Positions 1 to 6,785 of a stretch of 8,610 nucleotides of DNA are shown here, piece after piece. Source of the DNA: CAWELS01 sp964468205 (GTDB taxonomy: Bacteria > Acidobacteriota > Terriglobia > Bryobacterales > Bryobacteraceae); the NCBI GenBank assembly GCA_964468205.1, contig CAYXVG010000127.1, forward strand, positions 1-8,610, written 5' to 3'. A program made the translations under genes and the position numbers. Under the pieces are notes generated by a model. That model was given only the letters and a program-made list of their open reading frames with translations. It searched no databases and was not told the DNA's origin. Numbering within the stretch: position 1 is the stretch's first letter; each line of letters begins with the position of its first letter.

Positions 1-86
1 CGGTGGCGGCCCTATCATTAAAAATAACACGGGGTGGGGTGGGTTTCTGGGTACACTGGAGCAATAAGGTTGGTCGTGGGTACTGT

Positions 87-1394
87 ATGAGGATCTGGGT
101 CTTGATTGCGGCATTGCTGTGCGCCATTCCGGCCCCTGGGGCGGAGGCGGACGCTGTTCGTATCGAGCGGACGCTCGTGGCGCGGCATCTGCCGTTTGGC
201 ACCGTGCTCGATCCGTTTCTCGGTCCGGACGGCGAGATCACGGGGTATTCGCGTTGCGGGGACTCGGCGATCTGGACGGGGCACTACCTGGCCGCGGCCG
301 CTTTACGCTTCAAGGCGACGGGGGATCCCGAGGCGCTCGAGCGGGTTCGCCTCGCGCTGCGGGGGGTGCGGTCGCTGGTGGACGTCACTGCATCGGACCG
401 GCTGGCCCGCTGCCACTTCCCGGTGACGTCGCGGTTCGCGGAGGGGATTCTCTCCGAGGAGTCCCACCACGGCGCCTACACGGGCGGTTGGAACGGCCGC
501 GAGCATCACTGGATCGGCAATACGTCGCGCGACCAGTTCGCGGGGGTCTTCTTCGGGCTCGGCGTGGCCTGGGATGTGGTGGAGGACAGCTTCGTCCGCG
601 CCGAGGCGGCGGAGTTGGCCACGCGGCTGCTCGACCGGCTCCTGCGTGACGACTGGGCCGTGACGATGCCGGACGGGTCCTGGTCGACGGTATTCTGGCA
701 GCGGCCGGACCAGCAGCTCGCGCTGCTCCGGATCGGCAGCCGGCTGAACCCGGACCGCTTCGAGCAGAGGTACGAGACCGCCCGCTTCCTCTCGGCGGGC
801 TCGACAGCGGTTCCGCTGGCGGTGGAAACCCTGGACCTGCACGGGTCCTACTTCAAGTTCAACTTGGCCGCGATCAACCTTTATCACCTGGTGCGCTGGG
901 AGGACGAGTCGTTCTTCCGGCGCTTCTACGAGCAGGCCCTCGACGTCTGGTGGGGCGCCGTGAACGGGCACGGCAACGCCCATTTCAACCTGATCCGCAC
1001 GGCGGTGTCGGGTCCGGACGAGGGCCGCGACCGCGAGACCCGCCGGCTGCTCGAAGCCTGGCTGGAACGCGGCAAGCGCGACGAGTGGCTGGACTGGCGC
1101 GGCCAGTATCCGGCCTGCGGCGACAACCGAGCCTGCGACCCGCTTCCCGTGGAGAAGCGCGTCCCGACCGACTTCCTCTGGCAGCGCAGCCCGTTCCAAC
1201 TTTACGGCGGCGGCAGCGGAGCGCTCGAGAGCGCCGGAGTCGACTACCTGCTGCCCTTTTGGATGGGGCGCTACCTTGGAGTTCTGACCCTCGATGACGA
1301 GCATGAAGCGGAAAGCGAGCCTGTTGCTGTTGACCGCAGCCTGGGCCGCGGCATTGGACGCGCAAACGTGCCGACTGTCCGTCGCGGGCCTTAA
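87..1394 (+). CDS. Exported, predominantly helical protein of unknown function
   Basis: I do not recognise the family. The ORF stays open to the window edge, but the ATG at 87 is chosen because a signal peptide starts exactly there: MR, a hydrophobic core WVLIAALLCAIPAPG, then an AEA-type cleavage site near residue 21. No convincing Shine-Dalgarno precedes it. The mature part is rich in Trp, Tyr and His and looks helical, with amphipathic stretches near residues 66-100, 148-190 and 259-289 (for example HYLAAAALRFKATGDPEALE and RDQFAGVFFGLGVAWDVVED). This pattern resembles (alpha/alpha) barrel, six-hairpin carbohydrate-active proteins, but no catalytic signature could be assigned. There are few Cys (C107/C109 area, and a C344/C350 pair). 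A plausible natural C-terminus is WMGRYLGVL, ending at residue 400. The remaining 35 charged residues run out of frame over the start and signal peptide of the next gene and look non-native. A +1-frame TGA sits at 1285-1287. It is probably co-transcribed with the next gene. Coding call is firm; function is unknown. Confidence 0.8.
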   Translation: MRIWVLIAALLCAIPAPGAEADAVRIERTLVARHLPFGTVLDPFLGPDGEITGYSRCGDSAIWTGHYLAAAALRFKATGDPEALERVRLALRGVRSLVDVTASDRLARCHFPVTSRFAEGILSEESHHGAYTGGWNGREHHWIGNTSRDQFAGVFFGLGVAWDVVEDSFVRAEAAELATRLLDRLLRDDWAVTMPDGSWSTVFWQRPDQQLALLRIGSRLNPDRFEQRYETARFLSAGSTAVPLAVETLDLHGSYFKFNLAAINLYHLVRWEDESFFRRFYEQALDVWWGAVNGHGNAHFNLIRTAVSGPDEGRDRETRRLLEAWLERGKRDEWLDWRGQYPACGDNRACDPLPVEKRVPTDFLWQRSPFQLYGGGSGALESAGVDYLLPFWMGRYLGVLTLDDEHEAESEPVAVDRSLGRGIGRANVPTVRRGP

Positions 1395-2745
1395 CCGGAA
1401 CCGGCAGGTGACCGGCCCGGTGGACACCGAGTGCCCGAGCAGCGTGCATACCGCGCCGTTCGGCAACTGGGGCGTGACGTCGAACTTCGGCGGGAAGGTG
1501 GACGGCCACCAGTTCGACGGCTGGTGCCACAACAGCGTGGTGTGCGACAACAGCGGCGCGTGCCGCACCTACTGCACCAGCGGGTGGTACCAGTGGAACA
1601 GTTGCACTTCGGACCCGCTTTATCGAGCCCCGAACTGCAGCCTGTACAACACGCCGGACTGCCGGTCGCAGGCGAGCGTGACGGGTGTAAACATCCACGG
1701 GACGATGGAGGTGGACGTGCCCGTGGGATGCCCCCGCGACGTGGACGCCGACGGCGTGGCCGACGAAGGCGGCTGCCGGGACGTCCCGGTCTACGACCAC
1801 GGTCCCAACTTCATGAGCCTCTACGAGTTGGACCCATACAGCCCGGACATGCTGGTCCAGACACTCTACTTTCCGGCCACTCCGGTGGCCACCGGCTGCG
1901 GGGTCTACGGCTGCGGAGCCTTCGGCAGCGAATGGGTGGCTCCGAGCGGATACGATCCGCCGTTCGAAACGCCGCGCGCGTACGCGGAGATGGCGATGGT
2001 GGTGAACGGCGGCCGGTTCGTGGACGAAACATCGGCGTGCCAGCCGCTCGCGCCGGTGCTGTGGAGCGTATCGGCGGCGAGCTACGGCGTGGCAGCGGCG
2101 CCCGAGTCGATTGTCGCCTCGTTCGGCGAGGGGCTCGCGGACCGTTCGGCCTCCGCAACGACGAACCCGCCGCCGCTTTCTCTTGCCGGCGTGACGGTGG
2201 AGGTGACCGACCAGTCGGGCACGGCGCACCGGGCGGGGGTGCTGTTCGTCTCGCCGGCGCAGGTGAACTGGGTGATGCCGGCGGCGGTGGCGGACGGCCA
2301 GGCGATTGTGTCGCTGCGGTTCGGGGCCGCGGTGCGGGCGGCCGGCCAAGTGCAAATCGCGAGCTCGTCGCCGGCGCTGTTCAGCGCGGATTCGAGCGGG
2401 GGCGGGGCGGCGGCGGCGCTGGCGGTGCGGGTGGAGGAGGACGGATCGCAGACGATCATTCCGCTGTTTCACTGCACAGACGGCTCCTGCTCCACCAACC
2501 CGGTCCGGCCGCAGGGGCGGCCGCTCTACCTGACGCTGTTTGGAACGGGGATCCGCGGAGCGAGCCGGGTGGAGGCAACGGCCGGCGGGGCGCCCGCGAC
2601 GGTGTTCTACAGCGGGCCTCAGCCGGAGTTCGCCGGCCTGGATCAGTTGAATTTGCAGGTCCCTCCCGGCGTGGCCGGAGTGATCACGATCAGTGTTATG
2701 GCGGACGGCGTGGCGTCGAACCTGGTGGAGGCCGAAATCCGATAG
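1294..2745 (+). CDS. Exported Cys-rich protein with C-terminal TIGR03437 (Solibacter-type) domain
   Basis: Likely a secreted or surface protein of 483 aa; its function is unknown. Start: ATG 1294 with GGAG at 1278-1281 (12-nt spacer); ATG 1303 (MKRKAS) is an alternative. The signal peptide is basic KRK, then the hydrophobic stretch LLLLTAAWAAALDA, with cleavage near A23-Q24. Residues 25-250 carry 14 Cys (for example 78, 84, 90, 94, 104, 115, 123), consistent with disulfides outside the cytoplasm. A DVDADGVAD loop at 149-157 fits the DxDxDGxxD calcium-binding pattern of dockerin and thrombospondin type-3 repeats. Residues about 252-483 match what I know of TIGR03437: SAASYG then SIVASFGEGLA (260-282), VLFVSPAQVNWVMP (316-329), SPALFSADSSGGGAAAALA (359-377), LYLTLFGTGIRGAS (411-424) and LDQLNLQVPPGVAG (449-462). 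This domain usually ends large extracellular proteins in Solibacter relatives. The start lies inside the 3' end of the preceding gene, so translational coupling is likely. Confidence 0.88.
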   Translation: MTSMKRKASLLLLTAAWAAALDAQTCRLSVAGLNRNRQVTGPVDTECPSSVHTAPFGNWGVTSNFGGKVDGHQFDGWCHNSVVCDNSGACRTYCTSGWYQWNSCTSDPLYRAPNCSLYNTPDCRSQASVTGVNIHGTMEVDVPVGCPRDVDADGVADEGGCRDVPVYDHGPNFMSLYELDPYSPDMLVQTLYFPATPVATGCGVYGCGAFGSEWVAPSGYDPPFETPRAYAEMAMVVNGGRFVDETSACQPLAPVLWSVSAASYGVAAAPESIVASFGEGLADRSASATTNPPPLSLAGVTVEVTDQSGTAHRAGVLFVSPAQVNWVMPAAVADGQAIVSLRFGAAVRAAGQVQIASSSPALFSADSSGGGAAAALAVRVEEDGSQTIIPLFHCTDGSCSTNPVRPQGRPLYLTLFGTGIRGASRVEATAGGAPATVFYSGPQPEFAGLDQLNLQVPPGVAGVITISVMADGVASNLVEAEIR

Positions 2746-2750
2746 GGCGG

Positions 2751-2779
2751 TTGACTGACCGGTAGAAAAGGCGGAGAAT
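2751..2779 (+). promoter_or_regulatory. Candidate sigma70-type promoter of topA
   Basis: TTGACT (2751-2756) matches the -35 consensus at 5 of 6 positions. After a 17-nt spacer, GAGAAT (2774-2779) matches the -10 consensus TATAAT at 4 of 6. It begins 5 nt after the stop codon of the preceding gene and would place the transcription start near 2786, giving topA a leader of roughly 147 nt. The spacing is ideal but the -10 is imperfect, so this is a pattern-based prediction only. Confidence 0.4.
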
Positions 2780-2789
2780 GAATCCTCGT

Positions 2790-2911
2790 TGGAGGTCTTC
2801 GAGCCTCCAGTCCGGGCGGCAGCGGCCCGGGCAGCCCTGGCGACTCCCCGGCGCGAACCTGCTAAGGTGTGGATAGCGATCTCAGCGGGAGTATCTGTGG
2901 CGGGACTCCCG
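2790..2911 (+). promoter_or_regulatory. Structured 5' leader of topA with three or more stem-loops
   Basis: This non-coding stretch holds several stems visible by eye. One pairs TGGAGG (2790-2795) with CCTCCA (2804-2809) over an 8-nt loop. The next pairs CCGGGC (2812-2817) with GCCCGG (2825-2830) over a 7-nt loop. A weak one pairs ACCT (2857-2860) with AGGT (2865-2868). The last pairs CGGGAGT (2886-2892) with ACTCCCG (2905-2911) over a 12-nt loop, ending 21 nt before the topA ATG. None is followed by a U-run, so they do not look like intrinsic terminators. No recognised riboswitch or housekeeping RNA motif was found. It may be a cis-acting leader, an uncharacterised small RNA, or ordinary GC-rich sequence that folds easily. 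Confidence 0.35.
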
Positions 2912-2932
2912 GAACAGCTTCGTAGTAAAAAC

Positions 2933-5578
2933 ATGGCAAAAAAGTCAGCATCAAACAGCGGCAAAGCGCTGGTGATTGTCGAGTCACCGGCCAAGGCACG
3001 GACCATCGGCAAGTTTCTCGGAAGGTCATTCACGGTGGAGGCCTCGATTGGCCATGTCCGCGACCTGCCGCAGGGCGCCAAGGAGGTTCCCGAGCAGTAC
3101 AAGGGCGAACAGTGGGCCTATCTCGGCGTGAACGTCGAGGAGGATTTCAAGCCGATCTATATTGTGCCCGCCGGCAAGAAGCAGCAGGTTACGAAGTTGC
3201 GCCAGGCGCTGAAGGGCGCCGGAAGCCTGTACCTGGCCACTGACGAGGACCGCGAGGGAGAGGCCATAAGCTGGCACTTGGCGGAGCTGCTGAAGCCGAA
3301 GGTGCCGGTCCACCGGCTGGTGTTCCACGAGATCACGCAAGAGGCGATTGAAGAGGCTCTGCGGTCGCCGCGGGACATCAATGTATCGCTGGTAAAGGCG
3401 CAGGAAACACGGCGCATATTGGACCGGCTGTACGGGTTTGACGTCTCCCAGTTGCTGTGGAAGAAGATTGGCCCGGGGCTTTCGGCCGGGCGGGTGCAGA
3501 GCGTAGCGGTACGGCTAATCGTGGACCGCGAGCGGGAGCGGATGGCGTTTGTGCCGGCCGCTTTCTGGGACGTGGAGGGGGTGTTCGCCAATCGGAAGCG
3601 CGAGCAGTTCCGCGCCGGGCTGGTGTCGGTGGATGGCCGCCGCGTGCCGATGCGGCGGGATTTCGATCCGAAGACGGGCAAGCTGAAGGACCCGCAGCTT
3701 CTGCTGCTCGACGAGGCTGGCGCGAGGCAACTGGTGGAGCGCCTGAATGGCGCGAGCTTCAGCATCAGCAAGGTGGAGGTGAAACCCTTCACCGAGCGGC
3801 CGAAGCCGCCGTTCACCACCTCGACTCTGCAGCAGGAGGCCAACCGCCGGCTGGGCTTCACGGCGCGGCGGACGATGAGCGCGGCGCAGAGCCTGTACGA
3901 GAACGGTCACATCACCTACATGCGAACGGACTCGACAAACCTGGCGCAGGTGGCCGTGGAGGCGGCCCGCGACCTGGTGCGGGCGGAGTACGGCGAGCGG
4001 TATCTTAACCCGCAGCCGCGGATCTACACCTCGAAGGTGAAGAACGCGCAGGAGGCGCACGAGGCGATCCGCCCGGCGGGACACCCATTCGAAAAGCCGT
4101 CGGTGCTGCAGCCGGCGCTGACGCCGGACGAGTACAAGCTGTTCCAGTTGATCTGGAAGCGGACGGTGGCGAGCCAGATGGCGGACGCGCGGAAGCACCG
4201 CGTGACCGCGACGATCGAGGGCGGCGGAGCGGTGTTCCAGGCGAGCGGGACGGTGATCGACTTCGACGGCTTTCTGCGCGCCTACGCCGAGGGCATGGTG
4301 TACAAGGAGAGCGCAATCGCCGAGAAGGAGATCGTGCTGCCGGCGATGGAGCAGGGCGAGCCGATCGAGTGCCGCGAGCTGGAGCCGAAGGGCCGGTCCA
4401 CGAAGCCGCCGGCGCGTTTCACGGAAGCGACGTTGACGCGGACGCTGGAAGAGCTGGGCATTGGCCGGCCGAGCACGTACGCCACCATCATCGAGACGAT
4501 TCAAGCGCGGAACTACGTGTTCAAGAAGGGCAACGCGCTGGCGCCGAGTTGGGTGGCGTTCAGCGTGATCCGGCTGCTCGAGGACCATCTGCCGTCGCTG
4601 GTGGACTACGAGTTCACGGCGCAGATGGAGGACTTCCTCGATTCGATCAGCCGCGACGAGACGGGCTACGTCGCCTATTTGCGGCGCTTTTATTTCGGCA
4701 ACGGAGAGCCAGGCCTGCGGAAGAAGCTGGAGGCCAAGGCGCAGGAGATCGATCCGCGGGCAACGAGCCGTTTCGAGGTGGGCAAGCCGGAGGACGGTCC
4801 TTACACCGAAACGGTGTTCGTGCGCGTCGGCCGCTACGGCCCATTCCTCGAACAGGGGGAGCGAAAGGCGGCCATTCCGGACGACATGCCGCCGGACGAG
4901 ATGACGCTCGAGAAGGCGCTCGACCTGCTGGAGCACGCCGAGAAGGGCGACGATCCGATCGGGCATGACCCGGCGACGGGCAAGCCGGTGTACGTGAAGA
5001 AGGGGCGATTCGGGCCGTACGTTCAGCTTGGCGGCAACGGCAACGGCGACAAGCCGAAGAACGCTTCCCTGCTGCGCGGCATGGACGTGGCGGACGTGAA
5101 CGTGGAGGTCGCGCTGCGTCTGCTCTCGCTGCCGCGGACGCTCGGCGGGCATCCGGAGTCCGGGGAGCCGGTGGTGGCGAGCAACGGGCGTTACGGGCCG
5201 TATGTGCAGTGCGGTTCGGAGACGCGGTCGCTGCCGGATGACGTGTCGCCGCTCGACGTGACGTTCGAGCAGGCTCTGGAGCTGCTGGCGCAGCCGAAGC
5301 AGCGGGGCCGGCGGCAGGCCGCTCCGCGGGAGCCGATCAAGACGTTCGAGAAATCTCCGGTAACGGGCGAGCCGATCCGGCTGTTGGAGGGGCGCTATGG
5401 GCCGTACGTGACAGACGGGACGACGAACGCCTCGCTGCCGAAGGACGTGAAGCCGGAGGAGGCGACGTTCCCGCTTGCAGTGCGGCTGCTGGAGGAGCGG
5501 GCGGCACGGGCGCCGGCGAAGAAGAAGGCGGCGAAAAAAGGGGCGGCGAGGAAGAAGAGAACAGCGAAGAAGAGCTGA
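2933..5578 (+). CDS. topA: DNA topoisomerase I (type IA)
   Basis: Relaxes negatively supercoiled DNA by transient single-strand cleavage through a 5'-phosphotyrosyl link. The ATG at 2933 (MAKKSASNSGKALVIVESPA) fits the family start; upstream in-frame TTG 2789 would add 48 unrelated residues. No strong Shine-Dalgarno is visible. The protein has 881 aa. The Toprim domain lies at about 10-125, with Glu17 in VIVESPAKA and the metal-binding triad D104-E-D106-R-E108 in ATDEDREGEAIS. The core carries AGRVQS near 185-190 and the catalytic Tyr329 in ITYMRTDSTN. All key residues are present. Instead of C-terminal tetracysteine zinc ribbons (only two Cys remain in the whole protein) there are four repeats centred on GRYGPF (633), GRFGPY (691), GRYGPY (752) and GRYGPY (820), each followed by a short acidic/helical segment. 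A Lys/Ala-rich basic tail fills roughly the last 26 residues. Repeats plus a basic tail are known from topoisomerase I of several non-enterobacterial phyla and are thought to bind DNA and aid processivity. A structured leader lies upstream. Confidence 0.97.
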   Translation: MAKKSASNSGKALVIVESPAKARTIGKFLGRSFTVEASIGHVRDLPQGAKEVPEQYKGEQWAYLGVNVEEDFKPIYIVPAGKKQQVTKLRQALKGAGSLYLATDEDREGEAISWHLAELLKPKVPVHRLVFHEITQEAIEEALRSPRDINVSLVKAQETRRILDRLYGFDVSQLLWKKIGPGLSAGRVQSVAVRLIVDRERERMAFVPAAFWDVEGVFANRKREQFRAGLVSVDGRRVPMRRDFDPKTGKLKDPQLLLLDEAGARQLVERLNGASFSISKVEVKPFTERPKPPFTTSTLQQEANRRLGFTARRTMSAAQSLYENGHITYMRTDSTNLAQVAVEAARDLVRAEYGERYLNPQPRIYTSKVKNAQEAHEAIRPAGHPFEKPSVLQPALTPDEYKLFQLIWKRTVASQMADARKHRVTATIEGGGAVFQASGTVIDFDGFLRAYAEGMVYKESAIAEKEIVLPAMEQGEPIECRELEPKGRSTKPPARFTEATLTRTLEELGIGRPSTYATIIETIQARNYVFKKGNALAPSWVAFSVIRLLEDHLPSLVDYEFTAQMEDFLDSISRDETGYVAYLRRFYFGNGEPGLRKKLEAKAQEIDPRATSRFEVGKPEDGPYTETVFVRVGRYGPFLEQGERKAAIPDDMPPDEMTLEKALDLLEHAEKGDDPIGHDPATGKPVYVKKGRFGPYVQLGGNGNGDKPKNASLLRGMDVADVNVEVALRLLSLPRTLGGHPESGEPVVASNGRYGPYVQCGSETRSLPDDVSPLDVTFEQALELLAQPKQRGRRQAAPREPIKTFEKSPVTGEPIRLLEGRYGPYVTDGTTNASLPKDVKPEEATFPLAVRLLEERAARAPAKKKAAKKGAARKKRTAKKS

Positions 5579-5610
5579 CGGCAGGACGGCCGTGATGACA
5601 GGCCCGGCGG

Positions 5611-5648
5611 CCCACTTTACGTGGGAGAATGGGGGGATACGGGTGGAG
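5611..5648 (+). promoter_or_regulatory. Small hairpin and Shine-Dalgarno before the HELEH gene
   Basis: CCCAC (5611-5615) and GTGGG (5621-5625) form a 5-bp stem with a 5-nt loop. GGAG at 5645-5648 is 4 nt before the GTG at 5653 and supports that start. The ATG at 5629 directly abuts its purine-rich stretch with no spacer, so it is less likely. No U-run follows the hairpin, so it is not a convincing terminator of topA. Confidence 0.3.
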
Positions 5649-5652
5649 CGGC

Positions 5653-6306
5653 GTGAAGAAGAAGCGGGGATTGCGGGGTTCGGAGCGAAACGCCATTCAT
5701 TTGCCTTCGACGTGGCAGCGGATGGTGGAGCTGGTGCGCGGCCGGGACCAGCGGCTGGTGCGTCCGGGCGTGGGTTATCCGCTTCTGCTGCTGAACCATC
5801 CACGCGGGCACACGGCGGCGATTGACGAGATCGAGACGATATTGGCGCACGGGCTTCCGCTGCTTCCGCACCGCATCCTGCAACCATACGCCGGGATGTT
5901 CGGCGCCCTGCCGGTGATGGTAACGGTGATTCTCCGGCCGTACAATCCGTGCGGATGTCTGGGGCATTTTCATCCTCGCGGGACCGAGTCCCGCCTGACC
6001 CGCCGGCTAACCATGGACCTCGGCAGCTACGTAGGCGAACTAGACCTGGCGTATGAAGCGATCCGGCAGTGGGCACCGCGCCCGCTATCGGCGCTCGCGA
6101 CGGGCGAGTTGGGCGGAAGGCTGCGGGAGTTGCATTTCGAGGCGGCGCTGCTGGCGGTGTTCCTACACGAGCTCGAGCACGTAGCGTATCCGAACCGCGG
6201 GGAGCGGGATGTCCGGGGCGCGAGCGACGAATTCTACCTGGATCTGATGCGGGAGCTGGTGGATCAGGAAGGCGGCGGCGCGTACGGCTTACGTTCAGCG
6301 GTCTGA
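5653..6306 (+). CDS. Uncharacterised protein with HELEH (HExxH) zincin-like motif
   Basis: Family not recognised. The GTG at 5653 is preferred (GGAG 4 nt upstream), giving 217 aa; the ATG at 5629 would give 225. No signal peptide or clear transmembrane helix; the N-terminus is basic (KKKRGLRG), so probably cytoplasmic. Numbering from the GTG, HELEH is at 172-176 within AVFLHELEHVAYP, the helical hydrophobic context expected of a zinc-metalloprotease HExxH helix. Glu193 in ASDEFYLDLM, 17 residues after the second His, could be a gluzincin-style third ligand. A CGCLGHFH cluster (100-107) could be a second metal site or a structural motif. The C-terminal helix is acidic (FYLDLMRELVDQE). It begins 74 nt after topA on the same strand with no terminator between, so co-transcription is likely; any functional link to topoisomerase is unproven. 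It converges on and overlaps the next, opposite-strand gene by 12 nt. Protease activity is a hypothesis from the motif; HExxH also occurs by chance. Confidence 0.75.
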   Translation: MKKKRGLRGSERNAIHLPSTWQRMVELVRGRDQRLVRPGVGYPLLLLNHPRGHTAAIDEIETILAHGLPLLPHRILQPYAGMFGALPVMVTVILRPYNPCGCLGHFHPRGTESRLTRRLTMDLGSYVGELDLAYEAIRQWAPRPLSALATGELGGRLRELHFEAALLAVFLHELEHVAYPNRGERDVRGASDEFYLDLMRELVDQEGGGAYGLRSAV

Positions 6307-6591
6307 GGGACCGCGGTGACGCTCCAATCGCCAGGCGGCAACGCGCGCGGCGGCGGCGGCGGCCAACCAGAACTGCCAATGAGAAAGCAGCCCTTCGCGG
6401 ACAGGGAAGCGTTCGGTGAAGCGGAACTCGGCAGCGAGGATCCACGCGCCCAGGAGGATCAGGACGAGGGAAGCGGGCGCCAGCAGCGCGGCGAGCGCCC
6501 AAGCCGCGCGGAGGCCGGCGTCCCGGCGGGGGCGCGGAGGCTTTCCGAGCGGCCATCGAATACGAACGAGCAAGATCTTCCATAGTGCCAC
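6295..6591 (-). CDS. Small predicted two-helix membrane protein
   Basis: This minus-strand frame encodes a protein of about 98 aa with a believable membrane profile. A basic N-terminus (KILLVRIRWPLGKPPRPRRD) is followed by a long hydrophobic segment AAWALAALLAPASLVLILLG, an amphipathic linker with charged residues (EFRFTERFPVREG), a second hydrophobic segment WQFWLAAAAAARVAAW, and a basic tail. Codon third positions are strongly G/C, as in the neighbours. The start is uncertain: GTG 6591 or TTG 6660 (121 aa), neither with a clear ribosome binding site. An in-frame TAG at 6702-6700 closes the frame upstream, so the group II intron ending at about 6716 does not split this coding sequence. Its stop overlaps the 3' end of the HELEH gene. 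No family recognised. It could still be a chance ORF opposite a GC-rich non-coding stretch, but no better frame exists on either strand here. Confidence 0.5.
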   Translation of the reverse strand: MALWKILLVRIRWPLGKPPRPRRDAGLRAAWALAALLAPASLVLILLGAWILAAEFRFTERFPVREGLLSHWQFWLAAAAAARVAAWRLERHRGPSDR

Positions 6592-6715
6592 GCCGCGGCG
6601 CCGCCGGGCAGGCGCAGGAGCCCCGAGGGGGCCGCGGAGGCCAGCAAACAGCGAAGACAAGGCGAAGAAACATCCCGCTTCCCTGTTGAATCCATTGAGC
6701 TAACCTCGTATTTGG

Positions 6716-6782
6716 GTAGAGTCGAGGAGAGGCGCGGTACCGAGGCCATGGAGGCGTGTGGCCCGTTTCCGTCTCCCCGCTC
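6716..6782 (-). ncRNA. Group II intron domain VI with branch-point A
   Basis: On the minus strand, GAGC (6782, 6781, 6780, 6779) pairs with G6723 and C6721-U6720-C6719, leaving A6722 unpaired between C6779-G6723 and G6780-C6721: the expected bulged branch-point adenosine. Above it GGGGAGA (6778-6772) pairs with UCUCCUC (6730-6724), with one G-U. An apical arm GGCCA (6763-6759)/UGGCC (6748-6744) extends the domain to about 67 nt, longer than many bacterial domain VI hairpins. The final UAC (6718-6716) gives the AY 3' end. Confidence 0.8.
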
Positions 6783-6785
6783 ATC

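Noticed and set aside
2789..2932. N-terminal extension of topA from a TTG at 2789
   Set aside because: The 48 extra residues match nothing in type IA topoisomerases, the region folds into stem-loops, and the family start MAKK...ALVIVESPAKA begins at 2933.
2790..2932. SRP (4.5S) RNA, 6S RNA or a riboswitch upstream of topA
   Set aside because: The conserved SRP motif with GGAAGGAAGCAGC is absent, and no other RNA signature could be recognised; kept only as an unassigned structured leader.
985..3102. Very long minus-strand open frame opposite the two exported genes and the start of topA
   Set aside because: Arg/Pro/His-rich, low-complexity translation with no domain; it is the antisense shadow of GC-rich codons in well-supported plus-strand genes.
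5525..5545. A-rich slippery site for programmed frameshifting in the topA tail
   Set aside because: The run reads AAA AAA G in the zero frame rather than the X XXY YYZ arrangement, no conserved downstream frame exists, and Lys-rich tails naturally give A-runs.
6316..6585. Plus-strand 89-residue frame
   Set aside because: Gly/Arg/Glu-rich low-complexity translation antisense to the more plausible membrane protein frame.
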